A DNA stretch of 64,000 nt from Setomelanomma holmii (GCA_010015745.1 ML978202.1:1-64000); one strand, 5' to 3'. Counted from the stretch's first letter, positions 11,857 to 25,579 are shown. A program made the numbers and translations. Notes: generated by a model not told the origin, from the letters alone.

Positions 11857-12303
11857 ATGTCACGACATCGCCCGTCAGGCAACGAATCAAGTACTTGGAG
11901 GGATTCTAGCAAAAACTTCGGAAACCTTGTAGATCCTCCTGTCGGTGCCTCTCAATCTCGCATGACGCTAGCAACACAGGAAAGAAAGTCTCCAATCGCA
12001 ACCCGAACTGCGTCGCAACACCCACGCGTATCCCGAGCTCGTGCAGCACACATCGATCCTCCCTTTGTCTTGTGGAATCACGCCAATGACGCCACTCTCG
12101 TCGCAAGGTTCCAAGCCGGTCGCACACCCGCAGAGATAGTCCGCCGTTTCTGCGACTTCACTTCTAATGAACTGCAGGCAGTATTGCCAAAATCGCGAGC
12201 TCGACTCACTCGGCATCGGCGTTCAGCACAGCCTGGCAATGAAGGCGAGCAAGCAGGTAGCAGCTCTATGGCATCAGTTCAGGACCACTTGACGATTTGT
12301 TAG
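11857..12303 (+). CDS. Small basic protein with HTH-like segment
   Basis: Unrecognised gene. The ATG at 11857 gives a 148-aa product starting MSRHRPSGNESS; a longer open frame upstream has only TTG. The core FVLWNHANDATLVARFQAG, RTPAEIVRRFCDFTSNELQAVL, followed by a basic stretch SRARLTRHRRS, has the same W...D..L......EI...F.....NELQ..L pattern as the gene at 10883-11255. This suggests two diverged paralogues in tandem. A possible third, broken copy (IVWLPEEERPDMEEFL.THGKSPGK) lies between them at about 11365-11440. No function is claimed. Confidence 0.4.
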   Translation: MSRHRPSGNESSTWRDSSKNFGNLVDPPVGASQSRMTLATQERKSPIATRTASQHPRVSRARAAHIDPPFVLWNHANDATLVARFQAGRTPAEIVRRFCDFTSNELQAVLPKSRARLTRHRRSAQPGNEGEQAGSSSMASVQDHLTIC

Positions 12304-13229
12304 AGATGTATGAGGAGGGAGTGCAGAGTAGGAGAGAGAGAGGAACTGAGGATGATAAGGCCTCGGTATGGATACGGAGGGGTGGCTACGGCCTGTTAGT
12401 GATCTTGATGTTGTGATTTCGCGAGCATAACTCTGCATACTTTCGATCGTTCGCTGCTCCAAAACTGTTTGATCCATGATAACAGTCTTGCTTTCGTAGA
12501 TACGGGCATCAACATAGCTTAGCAAGGACCTACCGACAGTGTTGTTGCGGGCCTACCGACGTCCGCAGAATAGTGTGCGGACTGTACTCTTATCATAGTT
12601 ATGAATCGCTGCCGGCTCATTCTCATATCCGGTTGCGTTCGAGAATGGCCGTCTACGAGTCGCGTCTTGCTGCATTATGAGGAAGCATCTCCGTACTTGA
12701 CTACGAAAGCCTCGTCCGCTCACATTACATCAGTCGGAGGATGTGTGCACGACGTGAGATATTGTACTGGTGAACGAGTGTCAATTGATGAGCTGCAAGG
12801 CGTATGCAGGGCAGGTTCAACGGCGTGGGCAATCGGAATATCAGAACTCCGAAATCTAAGCGAGATGCGCTCCTCCTTCCCTTCCAAAGTCAGCTTTGTG
12901 CGACAACCACAGACCTTCACATGGTCAATCTTACTTTGTTGATGCAGCTATCTCAAGTTGCTGGATGCGCCTTCAAAACGAGGTTGTTGCCTCTGCGCCT
13001 GCTCAACTGGAAAAGAGCTACATTGATTGGTGGCGGCGGCGCGCACAACGCGATCGGATTGGTGGAACACTAAGGACTGGTAAAGATCGCAGCCAGTGGC
13101 ATTGGCCGCACTAGTCAGGCATTCATATTGCGCTCGTCACGTGATGGTCACATAAGCCTTTTGCGGTGAAGGCTACGCAGCGTGTACTTACCAACCTTGC
13201 CGGCGTTGCTAGCCATGCCAGTGCTTGGG
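12304..13229. other. Intergenic, possible coding debris
   Basis: No recognised gene. A short open stretch near 12930-13060 on the plus strand (QLEKSYIDWWRRRAQRDRI) looks coding-like but has no start or family match that I can name. Confidence 0.35.
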
Positions 13230-13717
13230 CAGAGGTCATAGAGAATTGAAAATGAAGATCAGACTCGTCTGGCTCTTGATGTTCTGACAGAAGGAGAGGA
13301 CGTGGTCACAACCCTGAGTTCTATCATTTCCCGAACATGCGACTCCCAGACGGCAGAACCATACACACATGTTCCTGGTGCTTCGGAACCTGCATCGCTG
13401 GAGATGAGCAACAACCAATTGAGCACAGTGAGCGACTGTCAAGAACGTTTCCGCCGACTATCTACCAAAGCACTCGAGATGTATGATTCTGTGTGCTTGG
13501 CACGACAGAATTTGAACACAGTCTTGAGCCTCAAACTGTATCAGGTGTTCCAATAGTCCGAGACACAAGAACGGCGGTATGTTATAGTCCCGCAATTTGT
13601 CATCCATCCTCTAGACCTGACTATTTCCGACGAATTCTCGAGCATCGAGCGAGTTCGTAGTATGGACTCTCATGAACTCGCTGAGCGTCTCGAATATCAG
13701 CCGCAAGAAGACTAGCA
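13230..13717 (+). pseudogene. Unrecognised open stretch interrupted by one stop
   Basis: One plus-strand frame is open from about 13239 (RIENEDQTRLALDVL) to a TAG at 13717 except for a single TAG after KLYQVFQ near 13555. It encodes helical, charged sequence (SDCQERFRRLSTKALEMY). No ATG lies near the left edge and no family is recognised. It could be the last exon of an unknown gene with an intron around the internal stop, or a remnant. Confidence 0.25.
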
Positions 13718-13737
13718 TTCATTCGCTGCCGACTTGA

Positions 13738-15808
13738 ATGTTCAGCCCTCCGTCATCGTCCACAACGCAGCTCTGTTACCATACAACAACGTGCTCGCTC
13801 GAGTTAATGAACACTTGGAGTTCGTCATACTTCTCCCTGGGTTCAAGAGACATTTGTTTGCTACATTTTATGCCTAAGCGAGCCGACCATGACCCAGACA
13901 TACGCTGCGAACTTACCAGAACTTCTGTCGATCGGCCTGTCGAACCCTATGATGCGCTGTCGTATTGCTGGGGGTTCGAGTACACAGGCACGAAAGAATA
14001 TAATCCTCCACGGTCAGCCTGTTGCGATACACGGGACGCTGTTCCTGGTCCTAGATCAACTACGGGAGTCTAAACGTCTCCTGTGGATCGATGCTATTTG
14101 CATTCACCAAAGCAACGCCGAAGAGAAGTCGCTCCAGATACCTCTGATAAGCGATATTTATGCCAGCGTTGCAGGTGTGCCAGTCTGGCTTAGTATCGAA
14201 GAAGATGCTAGCAGCTGTGTTCTGAGTTGGATAAGTGGTTGCAATCCACGGGAGCGAAGTCAGTTGAGATTCCTGCAAGGACTATGCAGGTTGATCGAGC
14301 GGCCCTGGTTTACAAGAGTTTGGGTTGTGCAGGAATAGGTGCTGGCAGCACCGGACGCTCCAGTACTCATGTCTGGTGCCAGTACAGCCCTTTGGAGTTG
14401 CTTGGGAGATGTTCTTTTATCGATAATGGACCACACACGCCTTGGAAGCAAGAGTGAGTGAATGCGCTCGAAACTACAAGAGAGCCTATCAAAAGAATAC
14501 TCTCGAAGCTCAGCATTGTTTGCAAAACAGCCTCGATAGAATGGATGCCGATGGGTATCTTCAAAGACGTATGTTGGACGTACCAGTCTGGCTACTTGTC
14601 CACATGAGGAACCAGACCATGACGCTGCCCGATCGCAGCTTCGTCGATCGACCTCAAAGGCGCCAGTTTCTCTATCACTGATGCGCCAATTTCAAGCTAC
14701 TGATCCCAGAGACAAGGTATACGGCAGCCTCGGCCTGCTACCCGATGATGTTCGCGGGAAGTATACTGTAAACTATACCAGATCTGTGGCTGAAGTGGAC
14801 CGATCCTCAACAGTCACATTGATGATACACGAAGACCCTGATTCTTACCGGAGATATTCATATGAGTTCCCGACTTGGAACCTTCGCGAGGAAAAGCTTG
14901 CAAGGTCTCCATCATGGGCGTTTGACTTTTCGTTCCCAGGCGTCACATACGCTGAGATGCTCTGCCCAAAGCCTGATGGACGGGCGGGGATTCAGCAATC
15001 TGCGTGGAAATCTAGTCCTTGCTTTTCAAGGCAGGATTGTATACTAAGATTACCAGCTTGCGCCATTGGACTAATCACTTCTATCACTCGATGTCCGCCC
15101 ATCGATTTCTTTGGCACAACGGCAGCAGAGTGTAGCTTTCCTCGACCTTGCTATAACGACGTCTCTCATATGACAGTGGCAGAGTACTCGATGTTGGAAC
15201 GGGAGCAGAACGACCGTTTTTCTCCAGGGCGGAAGCTTTTGTTGTAAACAGAGACAGACAAGGTAGCTTTTGTCGATTGTTCCGGACTATTGCAGGCCTG
15301 AGCGAGGTTGCTATGCAACAAAGTCACAATAAGAGCACCGAGAGCACGAGTTCACCCGCGAAAATATTCTTCGCTGAAATACTCGGGAACGAATCCCACA
15401 TGTCCGAGGAAGAATACAGTCGTAAGTTTGATATACTCGCCGCCAAAACCTCGCACTTGGACGAGTATGTACAAAGCGAGGAGGAGCCGGAAGGTATAGT
15501 ACGATATGAAAGTGCGGGACCACTGTCTTCAATACTCAGCCGCAAGCTTGCGCTTTCTGTGCGAATACAGCTGTCGTTTCTTCAGAATTTCAAGTGGCCT
15601 CTGCGGACTATGTGCGCCAGGTGCGCAGCGCGGAAACGAGCTTGTCCTCCTTCTCCGCAACGAAGACTGTCCTGATGTGCCGTTCATAGTACGCAAGTGG
15701 GATGACGACTTTCACTCCATGATCGCAGTCGCACAGGTGCAGGAAAACTGGGAAAAGATACGCGAAGGCGAAGGCCCTTTTGAGACGAAGATGTACAGAT
15801 TCGAATGA
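13738..15808 (+). pseudogene. HET-domain (heterokaryon incompatibility) gene, degenerate
   Basis: HET proteins trigger cell death on fusion of incompatible hyphae. Family landmarks appear in order but in shifting frames. CLLHFMPKRADHDPDIRCE and YDALSYCWG are in frame 1. After a one-base shift near 14000, KNIILHGQPVAIHG, LLWIDAICIHQSNAEEKS and PWFTRVWVVQE are in frame 2. A TAG at 14336 replaces the codon after VVQE, and VLAAPDAPVL continues in the same frame. More stops follow until the ATDPRDKVYGSLGLLPDD motif near 14700. The C-terminal GNELVLLLRNEDCPDVPFIV region (about 15640-15700) is again reached only after frame changes. With at least two frame changes and several stops and no fitting introns, a pseudogene is the simplest reading. 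Confidence 0.75.
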
Positions 15809-17695
15809 GACATGCGCCCTGTCTTCACCATATACTACCATCGACACCTCGAATCTCTGGCTGCATTTATCCGACCACTCAGCCACAGACATGCAAAGAT
15901 CGCGTTGTACTTCACGCAATGGTTTAGTCTCATTGCTGGTCTCGACAACCTGCTATCGCCCATCATGATGCTATTCGAGCTCAATCGCTTATGGTGTTGT
16001 TTCCGCATGGCTATTCTTCTTTCGTCGAAATCAGGTTCTCTTATCGAAACGTGTGTCATGAAGTACTGTAATATCTCGCTGCTGATGCTATGAGCCGGTA
16101 TGCGAGCGGTCGACTCCTTACCACTGGGTAGCTAGGTCTTCTACAGTCTGTGTATTCTCAGGCTGATTCGGGAACAGTACTGCGTCTGGGAAAGATCGTT
16201 GAGGATATACAAGCTCCTCAAAAGCGCACTTTCTGCTTGGGTCATCGGCATCAAAATATTGCACCTCCTGGTGGAGTTTATAAACTGAATGACACTTTTT
16301 GTCACGTCTCGTGTTTCTCACATGCCGACTACTAAACAACAACCCGCATCTAAAGATCATCTGCAACGCAACTTGTAGAGTCGACATCACCAGCGCGGAT
16401 CGAGAAATGCCTAGACGTGATGTAAATTAAAGCGATCTGGATGGCTCGGATTTCATCTCAGGCACTGGCAACACGTGAGGTTGCTACAGGATTTTCGGGG
16501 GACGCCACAACTTGGTTGTGTACACGTAAGGCCTCCCGGCACGGAGCTGAGCTCTCACCAAGCGCTCTGATGAGTAAAGACCTCGACACAGTGTATGTCC
16601 TATGCGAAAGCGAAAGCGGACCTCACGCTGTAACTCTTAACATGATAATCATCAGACGGTGATGTCTAAGACACATGGAGCGCTAGCTGCAGCCGCACGT
16701 CGATCATCGGAAATCAAAGGCCAAGCGAGCGGCTGTCCACAACGCGCTCAAGACACGACGCGGGGGTCCGTCCGGTGCATCCGGGCGCTGTGCACTCGAG
16801 ACCAACACCAGAGTGGTTGCGCCGCATCAATAGACCAGCATGTGCAAACGCGGCAAATTGAAGGCCGGGCTGCGCCGTTTGTTTGCTCCGGCAGCAAGTG
16901 GTCCAGGGCATAGCCAGCCTTGCGCGCCACGATTGGTGCAGACCACCATGGCTGGCTGTCAGATATGGTAGCCTGGGGTCATGGACACCGGAAGTCGAGG
17001 GCGCGGGGCTCCCGTCGCGTGTGACGTGTCTCCTCGTTGACTGCCTGGCGCGATTAAAGAAGTCGATGGGGTCGTTCGCATGCGCACAAGGTGATGAAGT
17101 TGATGGCGATAGATGATGAATGTTGCGTGCATTCAGAGTTGGTAGGAACGACGCGTTGGAGGCGGTAACGAAAGCGGTTAGCGCATGCGGCCAAAAAGGC
17201 CAGCCTGGAAGTCGCAACATCAAAGAAAGAAGTCGCGATAATGCGCCGGTCTCTGACCACAGACTCAACACACGCAGAGAGAGGCATTTTCTGCGCGCAT
17301 ATGGTGTAATGAGCTGCTCGCGATGAACTTTCAACGCGCCGCAGTGGTTCGCCCGCTCTGAGAGCTTACAAAAATTTGACTCCTGAAACGGTGCGGAAGG
17401 CCCAAGCGTCACCGCTAGCACCCAGACGGGGAAGGCGCGCTGCAGCGTGGGAACGCGAGGCAGGCTTGTATTTAATGTTGGTTGTTCTCATATGCTGGAG
17501 GGGCCCGCTGTCCACATGCCGACGCATCGGGGCGGATTCGAATCACCACCACCCATCACGTGACCCCACACTCCTGCACACCCACGGAACATCCACCTAC
17601 CAGTGCATTTCAATGGCCCAACGCATGGCCTCCACTAATTTATAATTACCCTGGTCGAGCCCCGCGGCTCAAGCGACACTCAGGTTTCCGCCAAA
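15809..17695. other. Intergenic region upstream of MOT1
   Basis: No recognised gene. A 235-codon minus-strand open frame at 16714-17421 lacks domain features and is probably fortuitous. The last few hundred bases presumably hold the MOT1 promoter. Confidence 0.45.
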
Positions 17696-20600
17696 ATGAG
17701 GTATGTCGCCGATGCATGCATATTATTGACGAGGCCGCTAACGCGCTCATAGTGCCACGAGATTGGACCGTCTCGTAACGTAAGTGCATCCTTGACTGTG
17801 CTGTAGTACTACCCACAAATGAGTCCTGCAAGCGATGCTGCAACGTCATCGTACCTGTTTGAACTTCACTTGCTCTTTCTTAACAAACTTCCGCAGTTTA
17901 TGAACCTAGCTGACATGACCAAGGCTCCTCGAGACGGGCAGCACAGCATTGATCCGAAGCACAGCAGCCGATCAGCTAGCCGATGTCCAGAAACAACACC
18001 CTGATGAACTATTCAACCTCCTCACACGAGTCATTCCTTACTTGCGGTCAAAGAGCTGGGAAACTCGGGTTGCTGCTGCCAAGGCTGTTGGAGGCATCGT
18101 CGCCAATGCTGAGAAGTTCGACCCTAACGCTGAAGACGAGCTAATTAAAGACGAGGTCAAGCCAGAAAGCAATGGCCATGCCAAGTCTGAGGAGAGCAAC
18201 GGGGCCATCGTCAAGAAGGAAGAGAAGGACGAGATTGGCGACAGTGCGATTCCACCGCTGAGCAAGCGACTCGACCTAGCCACGCTTGATCTGGCTTTAA
18301 TCCTGAAGTTTGGCAAGAAACTCGTTGCTAGTGGCAGCAAGGACCATGACTACAAGCTCGCAGCTATGGACTCGAACGAGCGCATCGCGTATCAGAAAGA
18401 AACCCTCTTCAAGCGACTTGGTTTTGAGGGTGAGTACATCGAGGACACCACACCGCCACTTGACGCAATGATTGCACAGACACCAGGACGCCAGACGCCA
18501 GCCATACATCGTATCGACACTAATGTCTCGAGATCCATTACTCTGAACACAGCTGTATCGCCGCCGCCTGCCACACCCAATGGCCAAGGCCAGCTGAGCA
18601 AACGCCAGCAAAATGCCTTGAAGCGGAAGCAGAAGAAAGATGCCCAGGGCGGCGCCAATAAAGTACCAATTGTCGACTTTAGCGTGTCACGCAAGGACTC
18701 ACAAGGCGGTGTGGCCCAAACACCTGCTCGCGCACATCCCGTTCCCTTGAAATTGGAAAGCTCAGAAAATGGAGAGGAGAACAACGGCGTCGATAACGAC
18801 TACTTTACCTACGGCCGCAACGGCGAGGTTGACGAAGACGAGAAACTGATCAAGGACTTTAAAGGCGAACAAGCCCCTGACAAATCGGAGTTCCAGACCG
18901 AAGAGGAGGCTGATGGCATCAACTGGCCGTTCAAGACCGTCTGTGATTATCTCTCTCTTGAGCTATTTGATCAGACCTGGGAAACTCGTCACGGTGCTGC
19001 CATGGGTATACGTGAAATCCTTCGAGTTCATGGCGGTGGCGCAGGACGCCGAAGAGGCATGCCACGCGCCGAGAACGACACATTGAACCAGCAATGGCTG
19101 AATGACCTAGTATGTCGGCTCTGCTGCGTACTCATGCTCGACCGCTTCGCCGATTACACATCCGACAACGCCGTCGCTCCAATCAAGGAGACTGCAGGCC
19201 AAGCTTTGGGCTCGGTACTGCAGTATCTTTCCCGTGACAATGTACTAGCCACATTCAAGGTTCTTCAACGACTCATATTGCAAAACGACTTGCCCCAGGG
19301 CGAGAATTCCGGCTGGCCTATCTGCCAAGGTGGCATGATTGGCTTACGCTACCTGGTTGCTGTGCGCAACGATCTACTGCTTCAAGACGGTGAGCTAATG
19401 GACGGCGTGCTTGCAGCTGTCATCAAAGGACTCGGCGACTACGACGATGATGTTAGGGCGATCAGCGCTGCAACCCTGATCCCAGTCGCGAAAGAGTTTG
19501 TCGAGATGCGACCAAAGGCGCTGGAAGTTCTCATGAACCAGGTTTGGTCATGTTTGTCCAGCCTGCAGGATGACCTGAGCGCCAGTACCGGTTTCATCAT
19601 GGATCTCTTGGCGAAGCTCTGTAGCTTCCCTCAAGTGCTAGAGGCCATGCGTGCCAATGCCCGAACGGACCCGTCCCAGTCTTTCCACGAACTAGTACCA
19701 CGACTCTTCCCGTTCCTGCGACACACAATCACCAGCGTGCGTGCGGCCGTTGTGCGAGCGCTCATCACGTTCCTGAACATTCAGAGCGAAGGCTCGGATG
19801 GATGGATAGACAGCAAGGCATTGCAGCTTATCTTCCAGAACATCTTATTAGAGCGCAACGATGCTGTTCTCAAGCTCTCGATGCAACTATGGACCGCCGT
19901 CATCGAATCCCTCGGCGATCAATTGCCCACCCACCTGGAGCCTGTGCTAGACGCCATGGTTCCGCTTACCCTTACGCCCATTGGTATATCTCGTCACCCG
20001 ATCACAATGGACATGTCACTTCTCATTCGACCATCGGGTCAGGTCATGGGCCCTCCACCAAATCAAACGACGAGCCGGAGATCGACACCGCCAGGTGGTG
20101 GCGAGCCTGCTCAAAAGAAACGCAAGAAGTCTCGTTACGGCAAGGAGGATATGATGACGCCCACGCCAACCGTCATGTCCCACAATGTCGACGGACACAT
20201 GATCAGTGGCGAGTTGGAGCTCATTGGAGCTGACATAATGATTCGCTCCCGAACGTCTGCAGCTCATGCTTTGGGTAAGGCGATGGCTGCATGGCCGGAT
20301 TCAAGTAGGCAGCAGACATTCCAAAGCAGACTTTTCCCGGCCCTTTCCTCAACTCATTCCTCGACGCAGCTGACTGCAGCAATTGTCATCGAAGAGTTCG
20401 GCAAGACTCTCAAAGCCAAGGACGGTTTGGGCGAAGCCTTTGCTCAAGCGCTACTGCCAATTGTGGAAGGAGACCGGCCTGTTGCGTACGAGGATCTTGT
20501 ACCTAAACTCCAGATTGTGCGAACACAGTGTACTGCTCTGCTCAGCATCTTCCGCGATGCTCATGTGCAGAATCTGCCAAACCTGGCAATCATAGTCCAA

Positions 20601-23600
20601 GGCGATCCCGCCGCCAGTCAATATGCCTTTGGCGTTGCGGATGCGGAGAAGCTTCTCACTACACAATACGAGAAGCTGAAGAAGGCTATGACGCCATCAG
20701 CACGAATGGTCGCGGCCGCGAACCTCGATACGACACGAAAAGAGGTCGAGTTAAGCCTTCAGGAAGCTAAGGAGATCAAGGAAGAGCGAGACATTCGTAT
20801 CAAGGCTGCCGCTGCCGGTGCACTTGTCTGGCTCAACTCGCCGCCAAAGAAACCTTCACCCCCAATCAAGGCTATGATGGACAGCGTCAAGAAGGAAGAG
20901 AATTTGAAGCTCCAGAAGCGTTCTGCTGCAGCGGTTGCTGGCTACATTGTTCACCTCGTCAACGCCAATAGATCTGGTGTCGTCAACAAAGTGGTTGGCA
21001 ACCTAGTCAAGTTCTACTGCATGGAGACCGCAGAGACTCCGGAATTCCTGGCACAGGCGCAAATCGAGACAGGCATCCTGACACTAAAAAAGGACGAGGA
21101 TGTTCGTGATCATCCTGATGCCGCCAAATTCGCCGAAGAGTCCAAGGCAGCCCGCATCACTAAGCGTGGTGCGCGTGAGGGCCTTGAGCAGGTGGTCGAA
21201 AGCTTCGGCGCACAGATCTTCGAGAAGGTACCGACACTGAAAGACCTTATCGAGCGACCAATCCGGGAAGCTTTCACCGCCGCCGAACTTCCTGCCAAGA
21301 TCTCGAGCGAGAATGGTGTATTCGGCCAGGAGGTTGTCGATGCCTTGTCAACCCTGCGAGCTCTGGTCGGTAGCCTACATCTAGACGTTCGTGGCTTCGT
21401 CAAGGACCTCCTTCCGCTCATCGCCAAGGCTTTGCAGAGTCGCCTATACGTTCTGCGGTACGTTGCCGCCAAGTGCTTTGCCACGATCTGCAGCGTAATG
21501 TCAGTCGAGGGCATCACGATGCTGGTTGAGAGCGTCCTGCCGACTATCGGGGACGGTGGAAACGTACACGGTCGACAAGGCGCGATTGAGTGCATCTATC
21601 ACCTCATCCACGTTATGGACGATGCCATCTTGCCTTATGTGATCTTCCTCATCACCCCTGTTCTTGGCCGAATGAGCGATTCGGACAACGACGTTCGTCT
21701 TTTGGCAACGACAAGCTTCGCCACGCTTGTGAAGCTTGTGCCGCTCGAATCCGGCATTCCAGATCCACCTGGTCTACCAGACTCGCTTCTCAAAGGACGA
21801 GATCGCGAGCGGAAATTTGTCGCTCAGATGCTGGATGCCAAGAAGGTCGAGTCTTTCGAGATTCCCGTTGGCATCAAGGCGACACTACGCTCTTACCAAC
21901 AAGATGGCGTCAACTGGCTTGCATTCCTCAATCGATACAACTTGCACGGTATACTCTGCGACGACATGGGACTTGGCAAGACTCTGCAGACACTCTGCAT
22001 GGTCGCTAGTGATCATCATCTTCGTGCAGAGGAGTTTGAGAAGTCCGGCGATCCGAACTTCCGGCGTCTGCCCTCGCTTATTGTCTGCCCGCCTACCCTC
22101 TCTGGACATTGGCAGCAAGAGATCCGACAATACGCGCCTTTCCTCAGCTCTGTAGCCTACGTTGGTTCGCCTCCCATCCGTGGTCAATACAGGAATCAGC
22201 TCGACAAGGTCGACATCGTCATCACTTCTTATGACATCTGCCGGAATGATCTCGACATCCTGAAGCCCATCAACTGGAACTATTGCGTCCTGGATGAGGG
22301 GCATTTGATCAAGAACTCAAAGTCGAAGACAAGTCAGGCTGTAAAAACCTTCCAGTCTAACCACCGCCTCATCCTCTCCGGCACGCCTATCCAGAACAAT
22401 GTACTTGAGCTTTGGTCACTCTTCGACTTCCTCATGCCCGGCTTCCTCGGTACGGAGAAGGTCTTCCAGGAGCGCTTCGCGAAACCGATCGCAGCCTCTC
22501 GCTTCGCCAAGTCCTCGTCCAAGGAACAAGAACGTGGCGCTCTGGCCATTGAGGCACTTCATAAGCAAGTGCTACCGTTCCTCCTGCGCCGTCTCAAGGA
22601 AGAGGTGTTGGACGATTTGCCACCCAAGATCCTGCAGAATTACTACTGCGATCTCTCCGAGCTCCAGCGCAACCTCTTTGACGACTTCACCAAACGACAA
22701 GGGCAGGAGATCCAAGCCAAGGCCGGCAATGCCGATCGTGAGAGCAAGCAGCATATTTTCCAAGCATTGCAGTACATGAAGAAGCTCTGCAACTCGCCGG
22801 CACTCGTTGTGAAGGGTCCGACAAACAAGGCGTACGAGTCGACCCAGCAGTACCTCAAGAAGAACAACACTGCAATCGACGACATCAGTCACGCGCCCAA
22901 GCTCGGTGCGCTCAAGGACCTCTTGGTCGACTGTGGTATTGGTGCTGCCGATGCTGCTGCCTCCCAGTCTGGGCTTGCAACAGGCGATCTTCCAGAAGCT
23001 GTATCTCAACATCGCGCTCTTATCTTCTGCCAAATGAAGGAAATGCTGGACATGGTGCAGAACACGGTGCTCCAGAAGATGCTTCCGAGCGTGCAATTCA
23101 TGCGTCTGGACGGCAGCGTCGAAGCAAGCAAGCGCCAAGATATTGTCAATAAGTTCAATTCGGATCCATCATACGACGTCCTCCTCCTCACGACCAGCGT
23201 CGGCGGTCTCGGCCTCAACCTGACTGGTGCCGATACCGTCATCTTCGTCGAGCACGACTGGAATCCGCAAAAGGATATCCAAGCCATGGATCGCGCTCAT
23301 CGCATCGGTCAAAAGAAGGTCGTCAACGTGTACCGCATCGTCACGCGCGGGACTCTCGAGGAGAAGATTTTGAAGTAAGTTCTCCACCAGTCTTCCCCTC
23401 CTTTCCAACATCTACTAACATACACGCCCAGTCTCCAACGCTTCAAAATCGACGTCGCGAGCACCGTCGTCAACCAACAAAACGCCGGCCTTGGATCCAT
23501 GCAGACAGACCAAATCCTGGACCTATTCAACGTCAGCGCAGACAGCAACGATCCCGCCGCGCTCCCGCCGCCACCGAGTAACGCGAAAGACGATGTGGAG

Positions 23601-23753
23601 AGGATTGATGAAAATGATGCCGTGGATGCGACGGGTGCGCTGAGAGAGAAGGGCAAGAAGGGCTTCTTGGATGAGCTGGGTGAGTTGTGGGATGAGAGGC
23701 AGTATGAGGAGGAGTTTGATTTAGATGGGTTCTTGGGGAAGATGAAGACGTGA
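17696..23753 (+). CDS. MOT1: MOT1, TBP-associated Snf2-family ATPase
   Basis: Mot1 uses ATP to remove TATA-binding protein from DNA and so redistributes it between promoters. Predicted exons: 17696-17700, 17753-17779, 17924-23374 and 23432-23753, with introns carrying CTAAC/CTGAC branch sites. The reading frame joins exactly to give 1934 aa, near the usual size of the family. The N-terminus becomes MSATRLDRLVTLLETGST only with the two 5' introns, including a five-base first coding exon. N-terminal HEAT-type repeats with acidic linkers lead to a C-terminal Snf2 ATPase. It has DDMGLGKT at about 1357-1364, DEGH at about 1468-1471 (the Mot1-type variant of DEAH), a helicase C domain with SVGGLGLNLTGAD, and motif VI QAMDRAHRIGQKK near 1800. 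Highly conserved and apparently intact. Confidence 0.97.
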
Positions 23754-25579
23754 GCGAGGTTGATCAGCCGATGCCACTCAAGCGAGCAGTGCATGTGAGC
23801 TGGATTGGGTTGATTAGGGTCTTATTTCATGGCGTTCAAGGGTGTCGGGTGGTTGGGAGGGTATTGGGTGTTTGGGTGATATGCCAGGCTATCACATCTT
23901 GCCTGGCATTGACTTGACACGGATACAAAAACTGACATGGCATGGTGTGTCACGGTGGTGCATGACATTTGCATCTGGGTCTGGCTTAGCATGGCGTTGG
24001 ATGGGCTTTGTCTGTGTACGAACACGAATGAACGTGTGGAGATGTAAGCTAAGTCGTGTATTTGGTACTGAATAGCTCGTCCCGATTGTGTGGCGCCGGG
24101 AAATCGAAGAGATTGACATGCACAATAAAATTGTACGGTTCAGGGTGCTCCCTCTATGTGCTCTTGTGAGGGAGCGTGAAGACATGTCATGTGGGGTCCT
24201 TAAAGGCATGCATGACTTGGACTGCATGTATACATTCAGCTCACTCCAAGAGATGGTGGCATACTCAATGTCCACCTGGACTTCTCGAGTCGAGACACGA
24301 TGTTCTCCGCGCAATTCTGAGGCATGCGCTTCACACTTCCCGATTTGTTCTGCGCGTGCTTCTAGTTCAGACCGACATGTTGAACATCGCAGTAGTTTTG
24401 GTGCACCGGACGACATGAGGTTCTCGACTTTGTGCTTTGGAAAAGCGAGCAGGCCGAAGCATGCCACGGCCGTGTAGTTCTTTTTGATTTCGGACACAAG
24501 TTCTGATGTGCAGAAGAAAAGATCGTGAGGAGAGTTGGGATTATATACACGCTCCTTCGCCTCCCGGAGCATAGGCGAGGATATCCTACCGTATTTATAC
24601 AGGCCCCCTTGTGAAGATCGTTTTTGTTTCGACGGCATCACATACACATGGAGCTGGAGAGTCTCAAGTTTGGGTAAAAGGATGTGACGCAAAGGACGCG
24701 GGACATGTGTCGAGATTATCGCATTTGTGATGACGCATCCGGGATATCAAAAACATGCAGATGCTGTACTTGTCTTTTGGGAAGCAGCAACATTGACTTC
24801 TTCAGGTGCGTTTTTGCAAAGCGGCCGAGAAGAGTGCGGGTGAAGAGGATGAGTGGCATAAATTGGGTGGCTTTATATACGCACCAAACTGTGTGCCCAG
24901 GAGCATGAAATTCGGCAAGGAGGTTTTGGCGGTTGCGTAACGGACAAAGACATGCAAAAGTAAGACTTGGATGTTAGCAGCGTCCTCCGAACATCAAGAT
25001 CGATCCCATGATTTTGGTACTGCAGAAATGCGAAGCAGGCTGTTAACATGACTATAAGCGGTCGCGACTTTGGTCGGGCCGGAGCACAACGTCGCTTCAT
25101 GCTGTAGGCGTTCTAGGCGCGACGCACCATAACAGGATGCAGCCCAGATTTGGAAAGATAGAGCAAAAACCGTGCATGAATGAGAGTTCGGGACACACAG
25201 GCTGACTATATACACGCTGCTCAATGGACATAAGTCGCGAGAAGTGCAGATGAGAGCGTGTGCGGATGAAACACATCGCGTACGAGGATTTGTTTTGTGA
25301 CGTCGCAAGCGGTGAAGATCACAGTCACATGGACAACGACTCAGAAACTTTCAAAATGTCTCGTGCCAGATGTTCGCTGTCTATCTGTTTCTGTTTTGAC
25401 ATAAAGCCTTGCGCGAAGGTATAAGCGTGGCTTCACAGCGGTGATCGAATGACAGACATAGGAGCCGGGGGGCTTTCGCTGCATCCATGACGTGCCATGA
25501 GCGCGGTAAGCATGCTTGAGAGTCTTCAGCTGTGTCCTTGAGACGGAGGAATGCGGTGATAACTCTGCGCGATGAAAAC
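23754..25579. other. Intergenic region
   Basis: No recognised gene. The only long frame, 266 codons on the minus strand at 23892-24692, is rich in Ser/Arg/His without domain pattern and is treated as chance. Confidence 0.45.

Noticed and set aside
9664..13650. YPLDLSISE and HPLDLTISDE similarity between 9.7 and 13.6 kb
   Set aside because: Nine-residue resemblance only, without extended DNA similarity; could be chance.
16714..17421. 235-codon minus-strand open frame upstream of MOT1
   Set aside because: No motif, signal or family resemblance; opposite-strand frames of similar quality overlap it.
23892..24692. 266-codon minus-strand open frame
   Set aside because: No domain-like pattern, irregular composition, overlapped by other equally long frames.
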